Source: Bacteroides sp. (lineage in GTDB: Bacteria; Bacteroidota; Bacteroidia; Bacteroidales; Muribaculaceae). From it: DNA of 40,181 bases. The translations under genes and the position numbers were made by a program. The first letter of the stretch is position 1. Each line of letters begins with the position of its first letter. The notes beneath the pieces were generated by a model, which saw nothing but the letters and a program-made list of their open reading frames with translations, was not told the origin of the DNA and did no database searches. Of the stretch, positions 16,739 through 21,570 are shown piece after piece. The stretch is from contig JAAVDX010000002.1 in the NCBI GenBank assembly GCA_014801585.1, positions 1 through 40,181 on the forward strand. The letters are read 5' to 3'.

Positions 16739-16769
16739 CAAAAGTAGTAAAAACTTTTGAAGTAGCAAA
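16739..16769 (-). promoter_or_regulatory. Orphan cassette promoter
   Basis: On the minus strand TTTG (16766-16769) is followed after 19 bases by TACTTTTG (16739-16746). It stands directly after the terminator copy at 16790-16827, as the other cassette promoters do, but no gene follows before the 16488 operon. The same promoter half (GCTACTTCAAAAGTTT) recurs at about 17557-17572. It may add transcription to the 16488 operon or be what remains of a lost cassette. Confidence 0.5.
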
Positions 16770-16789
16770 ATTATTTTTGGAATTTAGTG

Positions 16790-16827
16790 AAAAAAAGATC
16801 CGGCCGGCTGTGAGGGCCGACCGGATC
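16790..16827 (-). terminator. Repeated cassette terminator, copy A
   Basis: GATCCGGCCGGC (16797-16808) and GCCGACCGGATC (16816-16827) form a 12-bp stem. Read on the minus strand the single mismatch becomes a G-U wobble and the hairpin is followed by seven T. It ends the cassette at 16871-17343. Related copies lie at 17494 (half), 17601, 18489, 19245 (half) and 20160. Confidence 0.85.
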
Positions 16828-16870
16828 GCGTGGCTGACTGTCAGCAAAACGAATGACAGAAGAAGAATGG

Positions 16871-17137
16871 TTATTGCATCTCGTCAGCTAAGTCCTGAAG
16901 TTCGAGGGCAATCGTATAGAGCGCGTTCGAGAGGGTCTTCAGTTCCTCCGGAGTAAATTCGCACGGTTGACCGTTCTTCAGATGATGATTCAGTTTCTGG
17001 GAAAACCAGCTGCCTGATTTTCCGAAAAATCTTTCCGCTATGTAGGATCCGTTGATGACCCGCAAAAGGTCTTCCCGCTCCATAAATTCCAATTTTCCCA
17101 ATATCGGATCTTTTGAATGGTCTTTTATATCTTCCAT
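16871..17137 (-). CDS. DUF5053-like HTH-type protein, copy 1
   Basis: This 88-aa protein carries the pattern IAERFFGKSGSWFSQKLN followed by CEFTPEELKTLSNALYTIALEL, shared with the proteins at 18686 and 21238. From memory this is the Bacteroidales family DUF5053. The IA..FFGKS..WFSQKLN part reads like a helix-turn-helix with its recognition helix. I chose the ATG at 17137 because the longer frame to 17197 would translate through a perfect hairpin (17167-17187). It is the second gene of a cassette whose promoter holds the inverted repeat TAGTAA-N8-TTACTA, a likely operator for this protein. By analogy with HicB in the neighbouring cassettes it may be an antitoxin-like autoregulator. Confidence 0.7.
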   Translation of the reverse strand: MEDIKDHSKDPILGKLEFMEREDLLRVINGSYIAERFFGKSGSWFSQKLNHHLKNGQPCEFTPEELKTLSNALYTIALELQDLADEMQ

Positions 17138-17166
17138 ATCTTTTTCGGTTATGTTTATCCTTAAAC

Positions 17167-17187
17167 CCTCCCTCTTTTCGAGGGAGG
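17167..17187 (-). promoter_or_regulatory. Intra-cassette hairpin (attenuator-like)
   Basis: CCTCCCTC (17167-17174) pairs perfectly with GAGGGAGG (17180-17187) around a 5-base loop. On the minus strand it is followed by GTTTAA. It lies between the 46-aa gene and the DUF5053 gene and could partly terminate transcription, or protect the mRNA end, so that the two genes are made in different amounts. Confidence 0.6.
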
Positions 17188-17202
17188 ATCTTTTCAATTT
17201 CG

Positions 17203-17343
17203 TCAGTCTTTCATCGCTCTGTTGAGCTGTATCCTTATTTCGGCTTTGAAGATTCGCCGTCGACCTGAATCTCTGATGAGACGGAGGGTTCGGAGCATTC
17301 CGACCAGATCATCTAACTCCTTTTCAAATTCTTCTTCTGTCAT
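17203..17343 (-). CDS. 46-aa helical protein, first gene of DUF5053 cassette 1
   Basis: This short gene encodes a 46-residue, highly charged, helical protein (MTEEEFEKELDDLVGMLR then TLRLIRDSGRRRIFKAEI). It shares the spacing L(V/I)xMLRxxR...RR with the 47-aa protein at 18960-19103. Both precede a DUF5053 gene, both follow a near-identical promoter, and both have a hairpin behind them. A promoter lies 55 bp upstream (17398-17429). In the analogous HicA-HicB cassettes the first gene is the toxin, so this protein may be a toxin-like or effector partner. That is inference. Confidence 0.65.
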   Translation of the reverse strand: MTEEEFEKELDDLVGMLRTLRLIRDSGRRRIFKAEIRIQLNRAMKD

Positions 17344-17397
17344 TCTTTGAAATTTGATGGGTTAAAACTGTTATCGATCTCTTGTCTTTCGACATTA

Positions 17398-17429
17398 CAA
17401 AGTTAGTAAATATTTCTTTACTACGCAAA
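17398..17429 (-). promoter_or_regulatory. Cassette promoter with inverted-repeat operator
   Basis: On the minus strand TTTG (17426-17429), 20 bases, TAACTTTG (17398-17405) is a perfect Bacteroidetes promoter. TAGTAAA-N6-TTTACTA (17404-17423) lies in the spacer and overlaps the -7 box. The same TAGTAA-N8-TTACTA arrangement occupies the same place in the promoter at 19137-19168. A protein bound there would block RNA polymerase. The likely regulator is the DUF5053 protein of the same cassette. Confidence 0.8.
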
Positions 17430-17493
17430 TTTTCAGCTACTTTTTTTAAAGAAATTCGATTTTATCTGATCATTTCCTTATATACACGAAAAA

Positions 17494-17594
17494 GATCCGG
17501 CCGGCTGTGATCACTGTCGGGCGCGTTGCTTGAGCTCTGCAAGAGCTGTGTCAAGAAACTTTTGAAGTAGCAAAATTTTTATGAGAATGTAGTG
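17494..17594 (-). other. Half terminator element (copy B) and remnant promoter of a lost cassette
   Basis: GATCCGGCCGGCTGTGA (17494-17510) is the left half of the repeated terminator, after which the sequence departs exactly in the hairpin loop. The unrelated sequence includes AGCTCT-GCA-AGAGCT. It is followed on the minus-strand upstream side by GCTACTTCAAAAGTTT (about 17557-17572), which matches the orphan promoter at 16739-16769 but lacks a -7 box. No gene lies here. It looks like the scar of a deleted or replaced cassette. Confidence 0.6.
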
Positions 17595-17628
17595 AAAAAA
17601 GATCCGGCCGGCTGTGATGGCCGACCGG
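17595..17628 (-). terminator. Repeated cassette terminator, copy C
   Basis: GATCCGGCCGGC (17601-17612) pairs with GCCGACCGGA starting at 17619. On the minus strand the hairpin is followed by six T. It terminates the DUF2335 cassette. Confidence 0.85.
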
Positions 17629-17655
17629 ACTAAAACAAAAATTTTAAGTATTTCA

Positions 17656-18144
17656 TCAATCATTATCTGAATTCTTCTTATGACCTAATCCGGTAAAGGC
17701 ACTTATTACTCCGGCAAGTCCTATACCAAGAAGAATATATACGACTGTTTCATGACCCGTAAATGTAAAGAGCACGACGAGTCCCAAGATAAGTAGTACT
17801 ACTATCAGGGCCATAGTCTGACCACGCCGCTGAAGCTTTAATTTCTGGTCAGCAATACGGCTGTTGATTTCGCGTGTCGCTTTCTCCCCTTCGATTCTGC
17901 TATCCTGCTGCTTCTCGGCCATAGCCATTATTCTCTCGGCTCCGTTATGGATGATCTGATCATATTCCTTAAGTACCATGGGCGGAGGAAGCGGACCGGA
18001 ATGAATCTCAGTGTGGGCAGCTATGATTGTAGCATTGGCATCCCCTTCTTGAGTAGCCTGAGAATACGTGATATCCGACAGGTTTAGATTCTCCCCGGAC
18101 AACGTGTTATTCGGAGAATTCTTATTTTTTTCTGATGGCGTCAT
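17656..18144 (-). CDS. DUF2335-like membrane protein
   Basis: This 162-aa protein has the hallmarks I recall for DUF2335. LPPPMVLKEYDQIIHNGAERIMAMAEKQQ lies near residues 52-80, a helical stretch follows, then RRGQ and two C-terminal hydrophobic segments (about 109-127 and 134-151) ending in charged residues. The N-terminal 50 residues are polar and probably disordered. DUF2335 proteins occur in many phages and bacteria, without an established function that I know of. It is the second gene of a cassette and overlaps the preceding 68-aa gene by 23 bp. Membrane location and independent regulation suggest expression in the lysogen. Confidence 0.75.
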   Translation of the reverse strand: MTPSEKNKNSPNNTLSGENLNLSDITYSQATQEGDANATIIAAHTEIHSGPLPPPMVLKEYDQIIHNGAERIMAMAEKQQDSRIEGEKATREINSRIADQKLKLQRRGQTMALIVVLLILGLVVLFTFTGHETVVYILLGIGLAGVISAFTGLGHKKNSDND

Positions 18145-18328
18145 AGGAATTCTGTATGTATGATCCTACTTCTTTCCAATCGGAAGCAAGGGCTTCAGCA
18201 TCGTCTACGGAATGATATTCCAATGGTTTCACATGAATCACAGAGGGACAGATGATGCTCACAATGCCGACAAGCAGGCTATGGTTGAACAAGCGCGATA
18301 TATGCGATTTTATAAACTTCATAGTCAA
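18122..18328 (-). CDS. Small membrane/secreted protein preceding the DUF2335 gene
   Basis: This 68-aa protein (66 aa from the second Met at 18322, MKFIKSHISRLFNHS) has one N-terminal hydrophobic segment (SLLVGIVSIICPSVI) after a basic start, then a soluble C-terminal half (HSVDDAEALASDWKEVGSYIQNSYDAIRKK). It could be a signal-anchored protein or a secreted peptide. The promoter at 18344-18375 places the transcription start about 10-15 bases before the ATG. No family is recognised. Coupling with the DUF2335 gene suggests a joint role at the membrane. Confidence 0.65.
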   Translation of the reverse strand: MTMKFIKSHISRLFNHSLLVGIVSIICPSVIHVKPLEYHSVDDAEALASDWKEVGSYIQNSYDAIRKK

Positions 18329-18343
18329 TTCGTATTTCTAATG

Positions 18344-18375
18344 CAAAGTTAATCTCTTTTTATAACATAAACAAA
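18344..18375 (-). promoter_or_regulatory. Promoter of the DUF2335 cassette
   Basis: On the minus strand TTTG (18372-18375), 20 bases, TAACTTTG (18344-18351). This is a perfect match to the Bacteroidetes form, but the GCTGAAAAATTTGG extension and the inverted repeat seen in the other cassettes are absent. The stretch between here and the terminator at 18483 (about 18376-18482) is very AT-rich and holds no gene. Confidence 0.75.
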
Positions 18376-18482
18376 ATTTACTGCACTTTACGATAATATA
18401 TTTATATAATAATCTATAAATAATTGTGAAATAGATATGTTTTAGTTATATTATACTAAGAATACGTGCACAAAACATAGAC

Positions 18483-18519
18483 AAAAAAGATCCGGACGGC
18501 TGTGATGGCCGACCGGATC
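18483..18519 (-). terminator. Repeated cassette terminator, copy D
   Basis: GATCCGGACGGC (18489-18500) and GCCGACCGGATC (18508-18519) form the repeated hairpin with one internal mismatch. The minus-strand side is followed by a T run. It stands behind a second, unrelated terminator (18575-18619), so the DUF5053 cassette 2 ends in two terminators in series. Confidence 0.8.
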
Positions 18520-18574
18520 GCCAGCGAACCGAAACCGACGGCCACCGAAGCGCCGGCCACGAGCTACTGGAGCC

Positions 18575-18619
18575 AAAAAATAGAGCCCCGGCGCATCCCT
18601 GAAGGGATGGCCGGGGCTC
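18575..18619 (-). terminator. Strong terminator of DUF5053 cassette 2
   Basis: GAGCCCCGGC (18583-18592) pairs with GCCGGGGCTC (18610-18619), and CATCCC pairs with GGGATG inside it, giving a 16-bp stem with one bulge. The minus-strand side continues TATTTTTTGG. A second perfect hairpin, TTCCGCCG with CGGCGGAA (about 18625-18652), lies between it and the DUF5053 stop codon. Confidence 0.85.
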
Positions 18620-18685
18620 GTTGTTTCCGCCGGAGCCGACGGCGGCGGAAGGTTGTCAAAGTACAAGAGATATGAATGGTCGGAT

Positions 18686-18913
18686 CTAAATCTTATCCGC
18701 CGCGGCGTGGATGCGATCAGCGATATCGTGGAGAGCGTTGCGGAGCGTCTCCTTCTGTGCATCCGTCAGTTCGCAGGGCTTTCCGTTGCCGTCATAACCA
18801 TTTAGCCGCTGATATATCCAGCTTCTTGAATGTCCAAAGTAGTCATTTGAGATATTACCCCATTTGAGATATAGCAGCACGTCATCGAGATTATTCATTA
18901 TTTCCGTCTTCAT
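18686..18913 (-). CDS. DUF5053-like HTH-type protein, copy 2
   Basis: This 75-aa protein has the same core as copies 1 and 3: NISNDYFGHSRSWIYQRLNG, then CELTDAQKETLRNALHDIADRI. The YFGxSxSWxxQRLNG part is the probable DNA-binding helix-turn-helix. It is shorter at the N-terminus than the other copies. It is the second gene of a cassette behind a 47-aa protein and an intergenic hairpin. The promoter carries TAGTAA-N8-TTACTA at the same place as in cassette 1, so copies 1 and 2 may recognise the same operator and cross-regulate. The start at 18913 is the first Met after the hairpin. Confidence 0.75.
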   Translation of the reverse strand: MKTEIMNNLDDVLLYLKWGNISNDYFGHSRSWIYQRLNGYDGNGKPCELTDAQKETLRNALHDIADRIHAAADKI

Positions 18914-18929
18914 TACATTGAGTTTTTAA

Positions 18930-18954
18930 ACCCCCTCCCTATTCGAGAGGGGGT
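18930..18954 (-). promoter_or_regulatory. Intra-cassette hairpin (attenuator-like)
   Basis: ACCCCCTC (18930-18937) pairs with GAGGGGGT (18947-18954). On the minus strand it is followed by TTAAAAA. It lies between the 47-aa gene and the DUF5053 gene, the same position as the hairpins at 17167, 19763, 20651 and 21191. Confidence 0.6.
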
Positions 18955-18959
18955 GGATT

Positions 18960-19103
18960 CTACATCTGACTTTCGTCTTCGTCTTTTAGGTTTTCCACTA
19001 TCCCGTCTATCGCCCATTCAAGTCCACGTCGTGAATTGTGTTTGCATCGACGGAAAAGTCTTAACATCTCAATGAGTTCTTGCTCATTCTTTGTAACATT
19101 CAT
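18960..19103 (-). CDS. 47-aa helical protein, first gene of DUF5053 cassette 2
   Basis: The protein (MNVTKNEQELIEMLRLFRR then CKHNSRRGLEWAIDGIVENL) is short, charged and helical, and aligns by eye with the 46-aa protein at 17203-17343 (MLRxxR...RR core). A Met two codons upstream at 19109 is an alternative start. The promoter lies about 30 bp upstream. The shared order of promoter, small gene, hairpin and DUF5053 gene in three places argues that this is a real gene and partner of the DUF5053 protein. Its function is unknown. Confidence 0.65.
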   Translation of the reverse strand: MNVTKNEQELIEMLRLFRRCKHNSRRGLEWAIDGIVENLKDEDESQM

Positions 19104-19136
19104 TATCATAGTTCTCTTGTCGTTTGTTTGACATTA

Positions 19137-19168
19137 CAAAGTTAGTAATTTTTTTGTTACTATCCAAA
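19137..19168 (-). promoter_or_regulatory. Cassette promoter with inverted-repeat operator
   Basis: On the minus strand TTTG (19165-19168), 20 bases, TAACTTTG (19137-19144), preceded by ACTGAAAAATTTGG. The spacer holds TAGTAA-N8-TTACTA (19143-19162), the same half-sites, spacing and position as in the promoter at 17398-17429. Confidence 0.8.
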
Positions 19169-19244
19169 TTTTTCAGTAACTTTTTTATTATTTATTTCAA
19201 AAAAAATACGATTTATCCGATAATTACCTTATACACACGAAAAA

Positions 19245-19261
19245 GATCCGGCCGGCTGTGA
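19245..19261 (-). repeat. Half copy (E) of the repeated terminator element
   Basis: GATCCGGCCGGCTGTGA is the left half of the repeated element. It stops in the loop, as in copy B, and is replaced by an unrelated terminator (19267-19297). The sequence on its other side (CGTGTxTATAAGG on the minus strand) also matches the side of copy B, so homology extends about 50 bp beyond the hairpin half. Confidence 0.8.
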
Positions 19262-19266
19262 GATTG

Positions 19267-19297
19267 AAAAAAAGCGCGGAAGATTTTTCTCCCGCGC
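19267..19297 (-). terminator. Terminator of HicAB cassette 1
   Basis: GCGCGG (19274-19279) pairs with CCGCGC (19292-19297), extended by AGA/TCT inside. The minus-strand side is followed by seven T. It ends the hicA-hicB transcript coming from the right. Confidence 0.85.
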
Positions 19298-19339
19298 CCG
19301 AACATTACATTATAAAGTACACCCTCACGGGCTGTGTTT

Positions 19340-19735
19340 CTAAAAATTTGCCGCTGCCAATTCTGAGGCGATGGAATTGACCGCTGTCTGCAATTTGAGA
19401 TATTGACGCTCTCCGGCTTTTACTATCCCTGCAGCATATTTACGCATGAGCGACGGATTTATTCCGGCACGCTCGGCTACTTTAGTGACATTCAGGAAAT
19501 CAAAATATTCAAAGAATGACCTGATATCATAGTGGTAGATAAATTCCAACTCCTTAGGCTGCTTCCCTTCAGCTTTTAGGAGTTCTTTTATTTCTTCGTA
19601 GGCTTTAAGCATATCCTCTTTAGCTTCCTGAGGAGTATTGCCAAAACCGAGCAGGCCGAAATCAGGAATCTCTTCCCGCATATAGCAGGAGCATCCTCCG
19701 TCCTTAGCCATCTCGAAAATTATATTCGCTTTCAT
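19340..19735 (-). CDS. hicB: HicB-type antitoxin, pair 1
   Basis: This 131-aa protein has a HicB-like N-terminal RNase-H-fold part (MKANIIFEMAKDGGCSCYM..FGNTPQEAKEDMLKAYEEIKELL) and a C-terminal DNA-binding helix-turn-helix (NVTKVAERAGINPSLMRKYAAGIVKAGERQYLKLQTAV). HicB antitoxins neutralise the HicA mRNA interferase and repress their own operon. The start at 19735 matches the domain. An upstream Met at 19798 would run through a hairpin. It follows hicA (19866-20057) in the toxin-first order usual for hicAB. Palindrome GTTATTAATAAC (20076-20087) by the promoter is a likely operator. Confidence 0.85.
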   Translation of the reverse strand: MKANIIFEMAKDGGCSCYMREEIPDFGLLGFGNTPQEAKEDMLKAYEEIKELLKAEGKQPKELEFIYHYDIRSFFEYFDFLNVTKVAERAGINPSLMRKYAAGIVKAGERQYLKLQTAVNSIASELAAANF

Positions 19736-19762
19736 CTTAATGAAATTTATGATCGTTTTAAA

Positions 19763-19849
19763 AGGAGGCGCGAAGCCTCCTGATGCTATCGACAACAAGT
19801 AAACTTTAATTTATGGAGTGATTAGCGTGGGCCATGACCCACGCTAATC
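19763..19849 (-). promoter_or_regulatory. Two intergenic hairpins between hicA and hicB, pair 1
   Basis: AGGAGGC (19763-19769) pairs with GCCTCCT (19775-19781), and on the minus strand is followed by TTTTAAAA, which is terminator-like. GATTAGCGTGGG (19820-19831) pairs perfectly with CCCACGCTAATC (19838-19849), a 12-bp stem without a T run on the minus strand. Together they separate the toxin from the antitoxin reading frame and could set their ratio or protect mRNA ends. Confidence 0.65.
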
Positions 19850-19865
19850 TTTAACTCTGCGACTG

Positions 19866-20057
19866 TCAGGATTTTTTTAATCCCGATAGTCGGCGGACAC
19901 TGCGCTCCGTTGATGGAGGAACTTCCTTTGATCCATGATGACCAAGAGGAAATTTTTTATCCGTTAGCGGGGAATACCATATCAAATGATTCCCTCCTTT
20001 TCGGATAACCCGGCATCCGGCGTCCTTCAATTCGGACTCCAATTCTGAGTACTTCAT
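19866..20057 (-). CDS. hicA: HicA-type toxin (mRNA interferase), pair 1
   Basis: This 63-aa protein (MKYSELESELKDAGCRVIRK then GGNHLIWYSPLTDKKFPLGH) matches the HicA/YcfA double-stranded-RNA-binding-like fold, with the catalytic His in GGNHLIW. HicA toxins cleave mRNA without ribosome dependence until bound by HicB. I chose the ATG at 20057. The frame open to 20114 would start within the promoter. The promoter at 20092-20123 lies immediately upstream. Pairing with hicB downstream is clear. Confidence 0.88.
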   Translation of the reverse strand: MKYSELESELKDAGCRVIRKGGNHLIWYSPLTDKKFPLGHHGSKEVPPSTERSVRRLSGLKKS

Positions 20058-20075
20058 AAATGTAATTGTTCGCTT

Positions 20076-20123
20076 GTTATTAATAACAATGCAAAAGTAA
20101 CATTTTTGTTCCACATATCCAAA
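20076..20123 (-). promoter_or_regulatory. hicAB pair 1 promoter and palindromic operator
   Basis: On the minus strand TTTG (20120-20123), 20 bases, TACTTTTG (20092-20099). The perfect 12-bp palindrome GTTATTAATAAC (20076-20087) covers the expected transcription start. Its half-site GTTAT/ATAAC also forms the operator of pair 2 (20899-20918). Confidence 0.8.
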
Positions 20124-20152
20124 TTTTTGAATAAATTTTTTAGTGTATTTTG

Positions 20153-20190
20153 AAAAAAAGATCCGGCCGGCTGTGATGGCCGACCGGATC
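20153..20190 (-). terminator. Repeated cassette terminator, copy F
   Basis: GATCCGGCCGGC (20160-20171) and GCCGACCGGATC (20179-20190) form the full hairpin, followed on the minus strand by seven T. Its right-hand flank (GCGGGGCTGACTG) matches that of copy A (GCGTGGCTGACTG), so the repeat extends beyond the hairpin. It ends HicAB cassette 2. Confidence 0.88.
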
Positions 20191-20225
20191 GCGGGGCTGA
20201 CTGCAGTAATGAAATGGGTGTTAAA

Positions 20226-20624
20226 TCAAACAAGACGCAGAGCAGCCAATTCTGTGCCAAGACGATGAATCCCGGCTTCAATCTTTTCCAACTGGCGGTC
20301 TGAGATCTGCGCTGAGCCGTTTCTGTATTGTCGCATCAGGCTGTCGTTGATACCCAGATAGCGCCCGAGAGCGCTGACGTTGAGCATGGAATAATACTCA
20401 AACAATGAGGAAAGATCAAAACGGAATTCAATCTCTTCATTCAAAAAACCGGGCATCTCGTCGCCTGTTTCTTCATAACTTTCCTTTACTTCTGCGAGGG
20501 TGTTGTGGAAATCCTCTTTTGCTTCGCGCACGGTATCCCCGGTGCCGATCAGCGTGGCCCCTTCTCCTGAAGTGTTGTAGGCAATGTAGGTGCCGTCGGA
20601 TTGCTTCTCTATGCTTACTTTCAT
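20226..20624 (-). CDS. hicB: HicB-type antitoxin, pair 2
   Basis: This 132-aa protein has the same two-part structure as the HicB of pair 1: an N-terminal HicB fold (MKVSIEKQSDGTYIAY..GTGDTVREAKEDFHNTLAEVKE) and a C-terminal HTH (NVSALGRYLGINDSLMRQYRNGSAQISDRQLEKIEAGIHRL). The HTH parts of the two HicB proteins align closely by eye (FEYY/F..LNV..(L/V)...GIN.SLMR.Y..G), while the N-terminal parts differ more. It should neutralise the 59-aa HicA encoded just upstream and repress their promoter. The promoter holds ATATAAC-N6-GTTATAT. Confidence 0.87.
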   Translation of the reverse strand: MKVSIEKQSDGTYIAYNTSGEGATLIGTGDTVREAKEDFHNTLAEVKESYEETGDEMPGFLNEEIEFRFDLSSLFEYYSMLNVSALGRYLGINDSLMRQYRNGSAQISDRQLEKIEAGIHRLGTELAALRLV

Positions 20625-20650
20625 TTCCGTTCGAGTTTTAAGGTGGATGG

Positions 20651-20677
20651 AAGGGAAGGAGATTCTCCCCCTCCCTT
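20651..20677 (-). promoter_or_regulatory. Intergenic hairpin between hicA and hicB, pair 2
   Basis: AAGGGA (20651-20656) pairs with TCCCTT (20672-20677) and GGAGA (20658-20662) with TCTCC (20664-20668), giving a bulged stem between the two genes. It is weaker than the other intra-cassette hairpins but in the same place. Confidence 0.45.
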
Positions 20678-20683
20678 TTTCAT

Positions 20684-20863
20684 TTAGAATCCGATCTGCT
20701 TCTTGAGAGCGTTCATCAGACCTTTTCGTATCTCCTGAGAGCCATGGCGTTCTACCACCAGTCGCTCTCCCCGGTCGTTGATATAAATATCGTGTTTCTT
20801 ACCGTGGGCGTACAATCTGTAGCCTTTTTCTTTGGCTATTTTAATCAGTTCTTTCCATTTCAT
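20684..20863 (-). CDS. hicA: HicA-type toxin (mRNA interferase), pair 2
   Basis: This 59-aa protein (MKWKELIKIAKEKGYRLYA then HGKKHDIYINDRGERLVVER) is a clear YcfA/HicA family member, with the catalytic His in GKKHDIY and the HGSQEI turn near the C-terminus. It precedes hicB in the usual order. The promoter 20894-20925 lies 31 bp upstream. It is divergent from the plus-strand unit beginning at 21039. Confidence 0.85.
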   Translation of the reverse strand: MKWKELIKIAKEKGYRLYAHGKKHDIYINDRGERLVVERHGSQEIRKGLMNALKKQIGF

Positions 20864-20893
20864 CGAGATTATTACTTGTTTGATTTAACACTA

Positions 20894-20925
20894 CAAAGAT
20901 ATAACATTTTCGTTATATTTCCAAA
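20894..20925 (-). promoter_or_regulatory. hicAB pair 2 promoter with inverted-repeat operator
   Basis: On the minus strand TTTG (20922-20925), 20 bases, TATCTTTG (20894-20901). ATATAAC-N6-GTTATAT (20899-20918) is a perfect inverted repeat between and over the promoter boxes. The sequence upstream, GCTGAAAAATTTGG (20921-20934 reversed), is mirrored by GCTGAAAATTTGG at 20965-20977 for the divergent plus-strand promoter. Confidence 0.82.
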
Positions 20926-20972
20926 TTTTTCAGCAAAAAATTTTGAGCATTTTGAAAAAAAATGGCTGAAAA

Positions 20973-21004
20973 TTTGGTCGTTAATGATTTTATTAGTAAC
21001 TTTG
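20973..21004 (+). promoter_or_regulatory. Cassette promoter on the plus strand
   Basis: TTTG (20973-20976), 20 bases, TAACTTTG (20997-21004), with the shared GCTGAAAATTTGG start at 20965. The spacer contains GTTAAT...ATTAGTAAC, an imperfect inverted repeat that differs from the TAGTAA operator of the other two DUF5053 cassettes. It drives the three genes from 21039 to 22008. Confidence 0.82.
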
Positions 21005-21038
21005 TAATGTGAAAATAAGAAAGGAGGTGTGAGATGAA

Positions 21039-21167
21039 ATGACCGAAAAAGAAAGATTGATTAGAATCATATTCCGTAAGTTGGCGCTTGTTGAAACTGA
21101 GTCTAATCAATCTGTAATCAGAGAAATCGAAGGTTTGCTTTATGCAATCCGGCATCTCGAAGACTGA
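21039..21167 (+). CDS. 42-aa helical protein, first gene of DUF5053 cassette 3
   Basis: This short gene (MTEKERLIRIIFRKLALVE then TESNQSVIREIEGLLYAI) encodes a charged helical protein. A strong ribosome binding site, AAGGAGGTG, lies about 10 bases upstream, and the promoter ends 34 bp upstream. An overlapping ATG four bases before is followed by a stop and can be excluded. It holds the same position as the 46- and 47-aa proteins of the other two DUF5053 cassettes, though similarity is weak apart from a short ERLI..IF..L segment. It is probably the partner of the DUF5053 protein at 21238. Confidence 0.65.
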   Translation: MTEKERLIRIIFRKLALVETESNQSVIREIEGLLYAIRHLED

Positions 21168-21190
21168 GTTAATCCGAATGTCTGACAAAA

Positions 21191-21212
21191 GCCCCCGGGA
21201 TTCTCCGGGGGC
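21191..21212 (+). promoter_or_regulatory. Intra-cassette hairpin
   Basis: GCCCCCGG (21191-21198) pairs perfectly with CCGGGGGC (21205-21212) around a 6-base loop, followed by AAATTTAC. It lies between the 42-aa gene and the DUF5053 gene, the same place as in the minus-strand cassettes. Confidence 0.65.
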
Positions 21213-21237
21213 AAATTTACTAAAAATTTATTATACT

Positions 21238-21567
21238 ATGTATTTAGGAACGAGAAAAATTTTGGATCCTCAGAAGTATGAGGAGCGCCGAAAGGCTTGC
21301 ATGACGGAGAAGGCCGGCACGGTGGAAGTGGTCTTCTCCGAGTTGGAGGGACTATTGAATAAATCGCAGATTGCCGCGCAATATTTCGGCAAGTCGCAGG
21401 GATGGTTCTCTCAGAAACTGAATGGGTGTATGTCCCATAATGTACGGCAGGAGTTCACTCCGGAGGAATATCAACAGCTGGCCGATGCTTTCCGCCATAT
21501 CGCCCGGCGACTCGAAGCTCACGCCGATGAGATTGATAATGCGCCCCTCGAAACATCCGATAACTGA
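21238..21567 (+). CDS. DUF5053-like HTH-type protein, copy 3
   Basis: This 109-aa protein has an N-terminal extension (MYLGTRKILDPQKYEERRKAC) and the shared core SQIAAQYFGKSQGWFSQKLNG, then EFTPEEYQQLADAFRHIARRL. The core is close to copies 1 and 2. I start it at 21238, just after the hairpin, although the frame is open further upstream. It is followed after 3 bp by a membrane protein gene, which the other two DUF5053 cassettes lack. It probably acts as a DNA-binding regulator of this unit. Confidence 0.72.
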   Translation: MYLGTRKILDPQKYEERRKACMTEKAGTVEVVFSELEGLLNKSQIAAQYFGKSQGWFSQKLNGCMSHNVRQEFTPEEYQQLADAFRHIARRLEAHADEIDNAPLETSDN

Positions 21568-21570
21568 CGT

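Noticed and set aside
16599..16847. 82-aa minus-strand frame upstream of the 16488 gene
   Set aside because: It spans the repeated terminator and the orphan promoter, so it would be interrupted at the RNA level.
18451..18762. 103-aa minus-strand frame across two terminators
   Set aside because: It reads through two strong hairpins and overlaps the end of DUF5053 copy 2 in another frame.
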